DNA from: Streptomyces chryseus
GTDB taxonomy: Bacteria > Actinomycetota > Actinomycetes > Streptomycetales > Streptomycetaceae
Assembly (NCBI RefSeq): GCF_014650755.1
Contig: NZ_BMVO01000004.1
Coordinates: 1 to 64,000, forward strand
DNA length: 64,000 nt
Direction of reading: 5' to 3'
Numbering within the stretch: the stretch's first letter is position 1; every line of letters starts with the position of its first letter. This document shows, piece after piece, positions 8,574 to 17,010 of this stretch. The notes below the pieces were generated by a model, which was not told the origin of the DNA, ran no database searches, and saw nothing but the letters and a program-made list of their open reading frames with translations. A program made the translations under genes and the position numbers.

Positions 8574-9539
8574 ATGCAGTCCGCGCAGCCCCAGCAGTGC
8601 AAGCAGTCCGCGCGTCCGATGCGGCGCGCCCTCCTCGGCGCGCTCGCGACGCTCTCCCTCGTCCCGCTGGTGGCCTGCGGCCAGGGCGACTCCCCGGCCT
8701 CGCCGGCTCCCTCGTCCCCCACTTCGCCGGCGGCGGGGCCGAGCGCGACGGCGAAGCCGTTCGTCCGCGAACTCAAGGCCCTTGAGCGGAAGTTCGACGC
8801 GCGGCTGGGGGTGTACGCCGTCGACACCGGCACCGGGCGCGAGGTGGCCTACAACGACAGGGAGCGTTTCGCCTACGCCTCGACGTTCAAGGCGCTGGCC
8901 GCCGGCGCCGTGTTGCGCACGTACACCTTGAGCGGGATGAACCAGGTGGTCACGTACTCCGAGGACGATCTGATCGCCCACTCCCCCGTGACCGAGAAGC
9001 ACGTCGGCACCGGGATGACCCTGCGCGAGCTGTGCGACGCCGCCGTCCGGTTCAGCGACAACGCGGCGGCGAACCTGCTGCTGGACGCGCTCGGCGGCCC
9101 GAAGGGCCTGGACGCCCATCTCGCGCGGATGGGCGACGACGTCATCCGCATGGAACGCCGGGAGCCCGAGCTGAGCCGCTGGGCGCCGGGCGACACGCGC
9201 GACACGAGCACGCCGCGCGCGATGGCCGAGGACCTGCGCGCGTTCGTCCTCGGAGACGTCCTCGGCAAGGACGAACGCGCACAGCTCACGACGTGGCTGC
9301 GGACCAACACCACCGGGGACGAGACCATCAGGGCCGGGATGCCCGAAGGCTGGGTGGTCGGCGACAAGACGGGAACCGGGAGCGGCTACGGGGCCCGCAA
9401 CGACATCGCCGTGGTGTGGCCCCCCGGCTCCGCTCCGATCGTCGTGGCGATCATGTCGAACCGCGACGAGGAGGACGCCGGACACGACAACAGGCTGATC
9501 GCGCAAGCGGCGTCCGTGGTCGCCGCGACGCTGGCGTAG
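8574..9539 (+). CDS. class A beta-lactamase
   Basis: A serine beta-lactamase of 321 aa. The N-terminus has a basic region, a hydrophobic core and a lipobox LVAC at 32-35, so it may be a lipoprotein or be cleaved further on in the Pro/Ser-rich linker. The catalytic motifs are STFK at 103-106 (Ser70/Lys73), SDN at 161-163 (Ser130) and KTG at 265-267 (Lys234). The omega loop reads REPELS: Glu197 corresponds to Glu166, but the Asn170 position is Ser201. A GGAGG at 8561-8565 precedes ATG 8574. It probably hydrolyses penicillins outside the membrane. No BlaR/BlaI-type regulator is adjacent. Confidence 0.93.
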   Translation: MQSAQPQQCKQSARPMRRALLGALATLSLVPLVACGQGDSPASPAPSSPTSPAAGPSATAKPFVRELKALERKFDARLGVYAVDTGTGREVAYNDRERFAYASTFKALAAGAVLRTYTLSGMNQVVTYSEDDLIAHSPVTEKHVGTGMTLRELCDAAVRFSDNAAANLLLDALGGPKGLDAHLARMGDDVIRMERREPELSRWAPGDTRDTSTPRAMAEDLRAFVLGDVLGKDERAQLTTWLRTNTTGDETIRAGMPEGWVVGDKTGTGSGYGARNDIAVVWPPGSAPIVVAIMSNRDEEDAGHDNRLIAQAASVVAATLA

Positions 9540-9560
9540 CGGGCGGCGCGGGCGCTGGGC

Positions 9561-9600
9561 GCCAGCCGGCGGCAGCCGGCGGCAGCCGGCGGCAGCCGAC
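9561..9600. repeat. 10-bp tandem repeat, four copies
   Basis: Four consecutive 10-bp units of the type GGCAGCCGGC lie just after the beta-lactamase stop; the first and last units differ by one or two bases. The repeat is GC-rich and may form alternative hairpins. It could serve as a transcription end or simply be slippage. Confidence 0.6.
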
Positions 9601-9716
9601 ACGCCGGCCGATGCCGCGGGGCCGTCGGACGATTCTTCGCGCATGTGCGCCCGGTTCAGGGGCAAGTGGGGGCACATGACGCGACCACTGGGGTGGCGGT
9701 GACGGAAAGGCTGGAC

Positions 9717-10067
9717 ATGACCGGGATCTGGAACTACCTGCCGGGGCTTGAGCGGATGGCCGACGAGGACCTCACCGGCTACGCCGTGGAGGCCGTGGAC
9801 GGCAGCGTGGGCAGCGTGGACAGGCAGTCGGAAGTCCCCGGGTACGACCACCTGGTCGTGGACACCGGCGTCTGGGTGTTCGGCAGGAGCGTCGTCATCA
9901 CCGCCGGCCTCGTGACCTCCATCGACAGGTCCGCTCGTGTCATCCGGGTGGCCAGGACCAAGGAGGACATCAAGCAGGCCCCGGCCTTCGAGCACGACCA
10001 GGACACCAGCAGCACCCGCTACCTCGACGAGCTGGGCGCCTACCACTCGCCCGTGGCCGTGCGGTAG
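9717..10067 (+). CDS. PRC-barrel domain protein
   Basis: This protein of 116 aa matches the Streptomyces type of short PRC-barrel protein. The barrel spans roughly residues 15-85: DLTGYAVEAVDGSVGSVDRQ, then DHLVVDTGVWVFGRSVVITA, then a basic strand and IKQAPAF. The acidic C-terminal tail ends in a TRYLDELGAYHS segment seen in these proteins. They are often linked to stress responses, but the role is inferred. ATG 9717 has GGAAAGG six bases upstream. It faces the 10106 gene convergently. Confidence 0.8.
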   Translation: MTGIWNYLPGLERMADEDLTGYAVEAVDGSVGSVDRQSEVPGYDHLVVDTGVWVFGRSVVITAGLVTSIDRSARVIRVARTKEDIKQAPAFEHDQDTSSTRYLDELGAYHSPVAVR

Positions 10068-10105
10068 TCGAGTGCGCGGCGGCGGGAGCGCACCGCGCCG
10101 GGCGG

Positions 10106-10456
10106 TCAGGCGGGCTGGTCGCTGTAGCCGCAGATCCAGGCCAGGGCGTCGTGCACGCCCCGGATGTAGTCCCGGGCGTCTCCCTGGGTGGTGGCGTCGT
10201 CCAGCTGGACCACCGAAGCGTCCACCTCGGCGGTCAGCAGCGGCAGCCCGGGGAAACCCTGGGCGGCGCCCGTCCCGGTGATCGGGGAGCGGTCGGTACG
10301 GCCGAGGGCCCAGGTGTAGGCTGCGGCCGCCCCGGCGGCGAACTGCGGAGCACCGCCGTGGCCCGCCTGGTCCTTGAGCGCCAGATCGATGTCGGTGTGG
10401 GTGCGTACGCCGACGAGCGGGGTGTCGTCCGGTCGCGCGGTATGGGGGGTGGTCAT
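10106..10456 (-). CDS. conserved hypothetical protein
   Basis: This 116-aa soluble protein has no transmembrane segment and no motif that I can name. The middle is Ala/Gly-rich (FAAGAAAAYTWALGRTDRSP) and the end is YIRGVHDALAWICGYSDQPA. Codon bias is normal for the neighbourhood, and AGGGAAGG sits 7-14 bases before ATG 10456, so I consider it a real gene. Function unknown. Confidence 0.65.
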   Translation of the reverse strand: MTTPHTARPDDTPLVGVRTHTDIDLALKDQAGHGGAPQFAAGAAAAYTWALGRTDRSPITGTGAAQGFPGLPLLTAEVDASVVQLDDATTQGDARDYIRGVHDALAWICGYSDQPA

Positions 10457-10574
10457 GTCAGTCGCCTTCCCTGTTCGGCTGCGGAGGACCCAGGGCCTGG
10501 GCGGCCTCATCGGGACCGTGGTGCACGGACACCGCCGCGAGACCGGAACTCCGTGCCGCAACTCCATGGTCGTC

Positions 10575-11006
10575 TCACCACGCCAGGAACACGTGGATCT
10601 CCTTTCCGCCCGGCTCCCGCACCACACCGACCTCACGGGAGAGCGCCTGGATGAGGTGCCAGCCGATCCCCCCGGCCCCGCGTGCCGGATCACAGGAGCG
10701 TGGCACGGGCGGAGCGGGATTGGTGTCGCCGACACACACGTGCATGCCGTCGAAGGTACTGCGCATGTGCAGGACGAAGGGGCCGGGGGCGTACTGCACC
10801 GCGTTGGCCGCCAGCTCCGAGACCGTCAACAGGATGTCGTCCCGGCTCTCGCGCTCCGAGGGCGGGTACTGGCTGGTCAGGTCGTCGAGGAAACGCTCCG
10901 CTGTCAGGCGTGCGGCGGTGACGTCGCCGACGTCACCGCGGAAGCGGGCGGTCACGGTCTTGGAGCGCGGAGAAATGCCGCCGTCGTGGAACGGCCCGGT
11001 CACCAT
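10575..11006 (-). CDS. HATPase anti-sigma-like regulatory protein
   Basis: The 143-aa protein is an RsbW/SpoIIAB-type HATPase_c_2 domain, the fold of serine kinases that bind sigma factors or phosphorylate STAS antagonists. The N box is LTVSELAANAVQYAPG, the G1 region is VGDTNPAPP and the G2 region is GAGGIGWHLIQALS. The last residues, EIHVFLAW, match its paralogue at 59361 (TVHVFLPW). ATG 11006 has AGGAGGGT upstream. No STAS partner or sigma factor is adjacent, so the target is unknown. Confidence 0.82.
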   Translation of the reverse strand: MVTGPFHDGGISPRSKTVTARFRGDVGDVTAARLTAERFLDDLTSQYPPSERESRDDILLTVSELAANAVQYAPGPFVLHMRSTFDGMHVCVGDTNPAPPVPRSCDPARGAGGIGWHLIQALSREVGVVREPGGKEIHVFLAW

Positions 11007-11324
11007 CGCACCCTCCTGCCTCATTTCTCCGCGTGCTCTCTTCGGGTCGTACCCGCGCCTTCCCAGCCACTGTGGACGTACTCCCCCGAGGCGGCCCCGA
11101 GGCGCACCCTTCGGGCGAGTCCACGGCAAAGCGGCCCGGGGAGGACACCTGGTGGTGAGCGCTTCGGCCGGCACCTCCGCTCACCTCGTGACCGACGTTA
11201 CCCCGCAGCACATACCTGTTCTGCTGCCTCGCGGGCCGCCGCCACGTTTGACCGGCGCGTCAGCGGTCAGACGTAGGGCGTCCACTTGCTTGAACGGAAG
11301 CCTGAACGGAAGGACGTGAGCGCT
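11007..11324. other. divergent intergenic region
   Basis: 318 bp between the HATPase gene and the CsbD gene, which are transcribed divergently. It must hold both promoters; I cannot assign them with confidence. No gene seen. Confidence 0.4.
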
Positions 11325-11498
11325 GTGGCTGGGGACGAAAAGGCGAAGTCGAAGGCCGAGCAGGCCAAGGGCAAGGCCAAGGAGGCCGCCGGGCGTGCGG
11401 TAGGCAACGAGTCCGTGGAAGCCGAAGGGCGAGCCGAGCAGACCAAGGGCGACGCGCGCCAGGCGAAGGAAAAGATCAAGGACACCTTCAAGCACTGA
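11325..11498 (+). CDS. CsbD-family stress protein
   Basis: This 57-aa, very hydrophilic Lys/Ala/Glu-rich protein follows the CsbD pattern (GDEKAKSKAEQAKGKAKEAAG, then EAEGRAEQTKGDARQAKEKI). CsbD proteins are small, largely helical and induced by general stress in many bacteria; their molecular role is not established. I chose GTG at 11325 because it gives the usual MAGDEKA start and lies 11 bases after GGAAGG. GTG 11316 is an in-frame alternative. A strong terminator follows. Confidence 0.85.
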   Translation: MAGDEKAKSKAEQAKGKAKEAAGRAVGNESVEAEGRAEQTKGDARQAKEKIKDTFKH

Positions 11499-11519
11499 CT
11501 CTCGACGCATGACGTCTGC

Positions 11520-11550
11520 CAGGGCCCGGCATCCCCTCCGCCGGGCCCTG
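11520..11550 (+). terminator. strong hairpin after the CsbD gene
   Basis: CAGGGCCCGGC at 11520-11530 pairs perfectly with GCCGGGCCCTG at 11540-11550 around a 9-nt loop. There is no U-tract, as usual in this GC range. Confidence 0.75.
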
Positions 11551-11783
11551 ACTCATGAGCCCGTTCCGCGTCGCCGAGCCCTCTCCAGCCGCCCGTGCGA
11601 CGCATTGGGGCGCCGGTGGCACGCCAGTCCGGCAGGTCGCTCGATCGGTGATCCGCAGCGCGTCGCCGGACAGCTCCGGTCAGGCTCCCCAGGGGACACG
11701 GGGTGACCACCCCGTCCACCCACGGCAGCCGGACACCGGTCGTGCCGGACGCGGGTGGCCGAAGAGCAAGGGGGGACAACGGC

Positions 11784-12080
11784 ATGAGCTGGGATACGGG
11801 ACCGGAGTGGGGCCGGCCACGGCACAGTGACGCGGTGCTGCTGGCAGCCGGGATGGCGGATCTCGCGGCGGGAGCACCGGGCAGCGTTCTGGGCGGGCTG
11901 CGCGGGCTGCTCCGCCGTTCGGACGTGGCCGACCCGGCCGGTGAGGGGCAGCAGGAGATCAAGGCGCGCGGCCGCCTGGTCCTGGACCGTTACGCCTCGG
12001 GCCCACCGGCGCACCTTGAGGTACTGGCCCGGCAGGTGACCGCCCGACGCAGTGGCGCTGCCGATGTCCGAATGGGCTGA
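11784..12080 (+). CDS. hypothetical protein upstream of the prenyl synthase remnant
   Basis: This is a 98-aa frame starting MSWDTGPEWGRPRHSDAVLL, with an Ala/Leu/Gly-rich helical middle and no transmembrane helix. AGGGGGGAC precedes the ATG at 11784. The end overlaps the start of the prenyl synthase frame. The pair may once have been an operon. I do not recognise the family, and the last residues may be altered by the rearrangement that damaged the next gene. Confidence 0.55.
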   Translation: MSWDTGPEWGRPRHSDAVLLAAGMADLAAGAPGSVLGGLRGLLRRSDVADPAGEGQQEIKARGRLVLDRYASGPPAHLEVLARQVTARRSGAADVRMG

Positions 12081-12657
12081 TCAGGCCGCCTTCAAGGCCC
12101 GCGTGGACCAGGTGCTGCACCAGTTCGCCCAACGCGAAGCCGACCGCCTGGTCGACATCGACGCCGAGCTCGCGCCAGTGGCCGAGCAGCTCCAGGTCGC
12201 CACGGCGCACGGAAAGCGGCTGCGCGCGGCGTTCTGCTACTGGGGCTGGCGAGCGGCCGGTCAGCCGGACGGCGACGCCGTGGTGCGGGCAGCGGCCTCG
12301 ATGGAACTGGTGCACGCTGCAGCCGCCGTGCACGCCGACCTCGTCGACCGGAGCGAGGTCCGGCACGGGCTGCCCAGCGTCCACGTGGCCCTGCGCGGCG
12401 CCACGGCCGCCGGACCGCGCCCGAAGGCCGCCGCCAGGTCGCTGGCCATGCTGGTGGGCGATCTGCTGATGTCCTGGGCCGGGCAGCTCTTCACCACCTC
12501 CGGTCTGCCGGCCGCGTACCTCTCCCGGACACGGCCGTTGTGGGCCGTGCTGGCCCGCGAGCTGGTGGAACACCTGAAGAAGGACTACGACGTCGCCTCC
12601 ACCGTCCCGCGAAGCCGTCGCTGGACCCCACCCGCCCCACGAGTCCCGCACCCGTAA
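12052..12657 (+). pseudogene. polyprenyl (GGPP-type) synthase, C-terminal half missing
   Basis: About 170 residues match the first half of a trans-isoprenyl diphosphate synthase: GKRLRAAFCYWGWR (the GGKRLRP-like motif), then ASMELVHAAAAVHADLVDRSEVRHG, and SLAMLVGDLLMSWA. The usual first Asp-rich motif DDxxD is here ADxxD (HADLVD). The protein then leaves the family after WAVLARELV and ends with about 30 unrelated Pro/Arg-rich residues, so the second DDxxD region is gone (201 aa against about 340 usual). GTG 12052 or ATG 12064 could start it. Loss of both metal sites argues that it no longer makes prenyl diphosphates. Confidence 0.7.
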
Positions 12658-12811
12658 GCGCCCGACACCCGTCCCACGGCCGGCAGCGAGGGGCACAGCA
12701 CGGATCCGGCCCGGCGAATCGGCAGCGCGCTGAAGGCTGCCGGGACGCCGCTGCGCGGTCGGGGCGCGCCGCACGGCTGTCGCTGCGCGGACCCCGTCCG
12801 CGTGCCCGGCG

Positions 12812-13522
12812 TCATGTGGTCCGGCCCCCCGAGCGGCCGGCGGAGGACCACCCCTGGCGCCGCAGTCGCTCGAACCCGTCCAGGAGGAGATCCAGCGCGA
12901 ACTCGAACTCGAACTGGTCGTCGCACCCCTGGCCGACCACGGACCCCTCGTCGTGGGCCACCGCGCCGGCCAGCTCCCTCACGTACGGGTACTCCCCCGC
13001 GTCCTCCTGGGGCCGGGCCGGCCGCGTTCGCGGGTCGGGACCAGGCGAGGCGTCGAACAGTTCCTGCGTGAAGCCCATCATGCGGCTGCCCAGCGCGTGC
13101 ATCGCATGGTGGGTCAGATCGACGGAGAAGCCACCGGTCCTGAACATGCCGATCACGGAGTCCATGTAGGCGAGCACGGCCGGCGTCGGGCCGCTGCGCG
13201 TCCGGATCACTTGGGCCGCCCAGGAGTGTCCGACGAGAGCGCGTCGCGCCGAGAGGATCCTCCGGCGTACCGCGCTCTTCCAGTCGGCCCCCGCGACCGG
13301 CGGTTCGATCTCGCCCACGACGACATCCACCATGCCGTCCAGGAGTTGTTCCTTGTTCGCGACGTGTTTGTAGAGCGCCATCGGCACTACGCCCAGCTCC
13401 TGCGCGAGCTTGCGCATGCTGAGGGCTTCGATGCCGATGTCGTCGGCGAGCACGACGGCCGCCCGCAGCACCCGGTCCCTGGTCAGAGGGGTTCGGCGTG
13501 CCGCCTTCGTCTGCTCTGCCAT
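12812..13522 (-). CDS. TetR/AcrR-family repressor
   Basis: The regulator has 236 aa. The N-terminal TetR helix-turn-helix is seen at residues 15-60 (VLRAAVVLADDIGIEALSMR, then LGVVPMALYKHVANKEQLLD). The rest is a helical ligand domain of the TetR_C type. It is divergent from the DUF4386 membrane protein. Two near-identical palindromes between them (13574-13588 and 13605-13619) are the obvious binding sites, one next to its own promoter. I chose ATG 13522 with GAGGGAG upstream. A start at 13588 would lie inside the operator. Confidence 0.9.
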   Translation of the reverse strand: MAEQTKAARRTPLTRDRVLRAAVVLADDIGIEALSMRKLAQELGVVPMALYKHVANKEQLLDGMVDVVVGEIEPPVAGADWKSAVRRRILSARRALVGHSWAAQVIRTRSGPTPAVLAYMDSVIGMFRTGGFSVDLTHHAMHALGSRMMGFTQELFDASPGPDPRTRPARPQEDAGEYPYVRELAGAVAHDEGSVVGQGCDDQFEFEFALDLLLDGFERLRRQGWSSAGRSGGRTT

Positions 13523-13573
13523 CTCGCCGTCAGCTCCCTCGTGATCCGTCGTGTCTGTGGCCCGGGTTGACGA

Positions 13574-13620
13574 GTGTACGGCGTACACCTACCGTGGACC
13601 TTCGGTGTACGCCGTACACC
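13574..13620. promoter_or_regulatory. twin palindromic operators of the TetR-family repressor
   Basis: GTGTACGGCGTACAC at 13574-13588 and GTGTACGCCGTACAC at 13605-13619 are near-perfect 15-bp palindromes with centres 31 bp apart, about three helical turns. They sit in the divergent gap between the TetR gene and the DUF4386 gene. Confidence 0.8.
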
Positions 13621-13642
13621 TTTCATATGGGGGTGGGTCCTG

Positions 13643-14368
13643 GTGATACCGACCAGAAGAACCGCGGTCGTCGCAGGCGTGTTGTTCCTCGTCACCGAGG
13701 CCGCCGCGATCGGCGGGCTCGTGCTGTACGGACCCGTGCTGCAGGACGCCGACTACGTCGTCGGTTCCGGCGCCGACTCGCGGGTGTTCCTCGGCGCACT
13801 GTTCGAGATGGTTCTGGCGGCGGCCGTCGTCGGCACGGGCGCCGCGCTGTACCCGGTCCTCAGGAAGCAGAACGAGGGAGCGGCGCTGGGATACGTGTGC
13901 GCCCGCCTGCTCGAAGCGGCCGTCATCGTCGTCGGCATCATCAGCGTTCTGTCCGTCGTGACGCTGCGGAGGGACTTCGCGGGAGCGGCCGGCAGCGATG
14001 CCGCCTCGCTCGTCACAGCCGGCAGGACACTGGTGGCCTTCCACGACTGGGCGTTCCTCATCGGACCCAACTTCGCCCTGGGCGCGAACTCGCTGGTCCT
14101 GGCGTGGCTGATGTACCGCTCCGGCCTCGTCCCACGGGTCATCGCCGTGCTGGGGCTCGCCGGAGGCACGCTGATCTGCGCCTCGGCGACCGCCGTGCTG
14201 TTCGGGGTGTACGAGCAGCTCTCCGTGGCGGGGTCGGTCGCGGCGATCCCCGTCTTCGCGTGGGAGGTGAGCCTTGCCGTCTGGCTGATCGCCAAGGGGT
14301 TCAAGCCGTCTCCCCTCCTCGACACGGCACCCCGAGGAGAGGAGCCGCACCGCTCGACCGTCGGGTGA
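13643..14368 (+). CDS. DUF4386-family membrane protein
   Basis: This 241-aa integral membrane protein has about six hydrophobic helices and matches the DUF4386 pattern: an early RTAVVAGVLFLVTEAAAIGG segment, a periplasmic loop with a long helix, and LIGPNFALGANSLVLAWLMY in the middle. GTG 13643 is preceded by GGGGGTGGG; the frame is open further upstream only through the operator. It is very likely repressed by the divergent TetR protein. DUF4386 proteins have no established function; export or sensing of the TetR ligand is speculation. Confidence 0.8.
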   Translation: MIPTRRTAVVAGVLFLVTEAAAIGGLVLYGPVLQDADYVVGSGADSRVFLGALFEMVLAAAVVGTGAALYPVLRKQNEGAALGYVCARLLEAAVIVVGIISVLSVVTLRRDFAGAAGSDAASLVTAGRTLVAFHDWAFLIGPNFALGANSLVLAWLMYRSGLVPRVIAVLGLAGGTLICASATAVLFGVYEQLSVAGSVAAIPVFAWEVSLAVWLIAKGFKPSPLLDTAPRGEEPHRSTVG

Positions 14369-14560
14369 CGGGTCGTCGCGTCCTCAGGCGCGCCGCGAGA
14401 AAAATACGGACAAGGCTGGCGTTTCGGCGTGCGTGAGCGGTCCATGGTGGGCGACGGTGGACCAGCCCTGAGCCGCGTACGTCCGCGCCCTCGGTCGGCT
14501 GCGGCCGCACCGAGGGCGCTGCGTTCGAACGGACTCGCCGCGTTTCCGAGGAGACTCTCC

Positions 14561-14992
14561 ATGAACTGGACACTCGAAGTCGTCCCGGTCCCTGTCACCG
14601 ACATGGACCGCGCCAAGAAGTTCTACGCCGAGAAGGCCGGCTTCCGCGTCGACCTCGACGACGAGGTCGCACCCGGCATGCGCATCGTCCAGCTGACGCC
14701 GCCCGGTTCGCGATGCTCGATCGCGATGCTGGAGGGCATGCCCGCCGCACCGGGCACGAAGACGATGGCTCCGGGCACTTTGCAGGGCCTTCAGGTCTGT
14801 GTCACCGACATCGAGGCGGCCCGGGAGGAGTTGGTGGGCCGCGGCGTGGACGCCTCCCCGATCCGGCACGTCGGTGCGACGGGCTGGGAGGACGGCAAGG
14901 GCGAGACCTGGAACTCGTTCATGTCCTTCGAGGACCCGGACGGCAACGGCTGGGTGGTCCAGGAGGCCCCGTCCGAGCTGTCGGAACGCTGA
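14561..14992 (+). CDS. VOC-family (glyoxalase-like) protein
   Basis: This 143-aa protein folds as two beta-alpha-beta-beta-beta modules of the vicinal oxygen chelate family. It shows VPVTDMDRAKKFYAEKAGF at the start, VCVTDIEAAREELVGRGV in the second module, and the terminal strand SFEDPDGNGWVVQE, whose Glu is a usual metal ligand. Substrate unknown. GAGGAG lies 6-10 bases before ATG 14561. Confidence 0.88.
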   Translation: MNWTLEVVPVPVTDMDRAKKFYAEKAGFRVDLDDEVAPGMRIVQLTPPGSRCSIAMLEGMPAAPGTKTMAPGTLQGLQVCVTDIEAAREELVGRGVDASPIRHVGATGWEDGKGETWNSFMSFEDPDGNGWVVQEAPSELSER

Positions 14993-15036
14993 CCGGCCGC
15001 CTCGCCGTACAGACGTAAGTGATCCACTCACGTACG

Positions 15037-15945
15037 TCACGCGGTGGTGGTCCCGTCGCCGCGCGCCGCCCGCGTCAGCCGGTCGGTCACCAGGGCGAGC
15101 GGGGGCCAGTTCAGGCGGCCGCGTCGGGCGACGGCGTACGCCCGCAGCTCGATGTCGGGCGCCGTGAGCGGGACGATGCGTACGTCGGGGAGCACGGCGG
15201 TGTCCAGTGGCAGCAGGCCCACGCCGAGGCCCGCCGTGATCATGCCTTGCACCAGGTTCAGGCTGTCGGCCTGGTGCGTGACGCGCGGGACGAAGCCGGC
15301 CATCGAGCCCAGCGTGCGGATGACGGACTCGTCGGCGGTGTTGCGCGAGTTGACGATCCAGTCGTGCTCGCGGAAGCGGTGGACGATGTCCAGCGCCGTC
15401 CCCTGCCCGGCGTCGGTCCGCGCGGGCACGCCCAGGCCCCACCGGGCCGTCCACAGCGGCGTGGCGCGCACCGCGGGGTCCTCGGCGGCCGGCGCGAGGT
15501 TGTAGTCGTACGTGAGCGCCAGATCCGCCTCGTCCGTCGCCAGCAGGGACAGCGCTTCGGCGGGTTCGTGCTCCCGGATCAGGACGTGGAGCCGCGGATG
15601 GCTTACCGCCAGGTCGCCGACCAGCGGCAGCAGGTAGGAGCGGATGGCGGTGCCGAACCCGGACACCCGCAGGGTGCCGTTGGGCTCCGCCCCGGGAGTG
15701 AGGTCGAGGTACGCCGCTTCGACGGCGGCGAGGATCGTCACGGCGTGTTCGGCCAGCCGTCGGCCCGCAGGGGTGAGCCGGACCCGGCGCCCGTGGGGCT
15801 CGATCAGCGCCGTGCCCATCTCCCGCGCCAGAACGGCGATCTGCTGGGACACCGTCGAGGTGGTGGTGTTCTGCGCCTCGGCCACCGCCCGCATCGATCC
15901 CAGTCGGGACAACTCCACCAGCAGGTGCAACCGTCGTGTCTCCAT
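15037..15945 (-). CDS. LysR-family regulator
   Basis: The regulator has 302 aa with an N-terminal winged HTH (METRRLHLLVELSRLGSMRA, VAEAQNTTTSTVSQQIAVLA) and a LysR substrate-binding domain from about residue 90. It is divergent from an EamA exporter 84 bp away. A T-N11-A inverted repeat lies in the gap. LysR regulators normally activate the divergent gene in response to a small ligand, so this one probably controls the exporter. ATG 15945 has GGAGTG directly upstream. Confidence 0.9.
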   Translation of the reverse strand: METRRLHLLVELSRLGSMRAVAEAQNTTTSTVSQQIAVLAREMGTALIEPHGRRVRLTPAGRRLAEHAVTILAAVEAAYLDLTPGAEPNGTLRVSGFGTAIRSYLLPLVGDLAVSHPRLHVLIREHEPAEALSLLATDEADLALTYDYNLAPAAEDPAVRATPLWTARWGLGVPARTDAGQGTALDIVHRFREHDWIVNSRNTADESVIRTLGSMAGFVPRVTHQADSLNLVQGMITAGLGVGLLPLDTAVLPDVRIVPLTAPDIELRAYAVARRGRLNWPPLALVTDRLTRAARGDGTTTA

Positions 15946-15954
15946 CACTCCATT

Positions 15955-15971
15955 GTTCAGGATTTCCGAAC
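15955..15971. promoter_or_regulatory. candidate LysR box
   Basis: GTTCAGGATTTCCGAAC is an inverted repeat with GTTC/GAAC arms containing the T-N11-A LysR motif. It lies 10 bp from the LysR start codon and 59 bp before the EamA gene. Confidence 0.6.
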
Positions 15972-16029
15972 AGAGTGTCCATGATCGGCACGTGGACACG
16001 GACGATGGTCAAGCCCTCTACTGGGGCCC

Positions 16030-16986
16030 ATGAGCCCGCTGACCTCCCTGAACAACTCCGGCGCCGTCCGTCCCCGCCTGCGCGGCGCCGAGGGCGGAGC
16101 CCTGATGACGTTCGCGTCCATGTCGAGCATCCAGCTCGGGCTGGCGCTGTCGGTCACCCTGCTCGACCAGCTCGGAGCCCTGGGCACGACCGGTCTGCGC
16201 CTCGCCTGGGCGGGCCTGCTCCTGCTCGTACTGGTGCGTCCGCGTCCCCGCGACTTCACCGGCCGGGACCTGCTGGCCTGCACCGTGCTGGGGGCGGTGA
16301 CCGCCGGGATGATGGTGTTCTTCATGCTCGCCGTCTCGCGACTGCCGCTCGGCACCGCCAGCGCGCTGGAGTTCCTCGGCCCGTTGGCCGTGTCCTTGTT
16401 CGGGCCGGGCGGCGGGCGCAAGCGCTGGACCGCCGCGGCGGCTGTCGGGGTGGTGCTGCTGACCGAGCCGTGGGACGGCGGCATCGATGCCGCGGGAGCG
16501 GGTTACGCGCTGGCCGCGGCGGCCTGCTGGGCCGGGTACATCCTGCTGACCCAGCGCGTCGGCGACAGTGTCACCGGTCTGAGCGGCCTGGCCCTCTCGA
16601 TGCCCGTCGCCGGTGTCCTCGGCCTGCTCCTCGCCGCACCGTCCGACCTGGTCCACGTGACGTGGAAGCTGCTCGGCCTCATGCTCGGACTGGCCGTACT
16701 GAGCGTCGTCCTGCCGTTCATCCTCGAATTCCTCGCCCTGCGCCGCCTGACCACCTCCGCGTTCGGCACCCTGATGAGTCTGGAGCCCGCCATCGCGCTC
16801 CTGGCGGGGCTCCTGGTGCTCGGCCAGGTACCCGGCGTGCTGCCCGCGCTCGGCGTCGTGTGCGTCGTGATCGCCGGCATCGGCGCCACCCGCACCGGCG
16901 CCCGCGTCTCGGAGGCAGCCGACGTCCCGAACGACGACGACAGCCTCAGCGCGCCGTTCCCCGCCAACGCGTCCCGTAGCGGCTGA
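16030..16986 (+). CDS. EamA/RhtA-type metabolite exporter
   Basis: A membrane protein of 318 aa with about ten hydrophobic helices in two EamA repeats. The signatures SRLPLGTASALEFLGPLAVS in repeat one and LRRLTTSAFGTLMSLEPAIA in repeat two are typical of RhtA-like threonine/homoserine exporters. The C-terminus is a soluble acidic tail. ATG at 16030 follows the divergent LysR gene. Substrate is inferred to be an amino acid or similar metabolite. The gene faces the PLD-like gene convergently. Confidence 0.88.
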   Translation: MSPLTSLNNSGAVRPRLRGAEGGALMTFASMSSIQLGLALSVTLLDQLGALGTTGLRLAWAGLLLLVLVRPRPRDFTGRDLLACTVLGAVTAGMMVFFMLAVSRLPLGTASALEFLGPLAVSLFGPGGGRKRWTAAAAVGVVLLTEPWDGGIDAAGAGYALAAAACWAGYILLTQRVGDSVTGLSGLALSMPVAGVLGLLLAAPSDLVHVTWKLLGLMLGLAVLSVVLPFILEFLALRRLTTSAFGTLMSLEPAIALLAGLLVLGQVPGVLPALGVVCVVIAGIGATRTGARVSEAADVPNDDDSLSAPFPANASRSG

Positions 16987-17010
16987 GTCATCGACCCGGA
17001 CCGCCGCTCC

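Noticed and set aside
9561..9600. Short tandem GC repeat as a CRISPR-like array
   Set aside because: Units are contiguous 10-mers without spacers.
7881..10046. 721-codon open frame on the minus strand
   Set aside because: It runs antisense through the beta-lactamase and ppk2, whose own frames have clear catalytic motifs. Long antisense frames are normal at this GC content.
15019..16979. Long plus-strand frames across the LysR and EamA genes
   Set aside because: They are shadow frames with no motif or ribosome site; the minus-strand LysR and the in-frame EamA gene explain the DNA.
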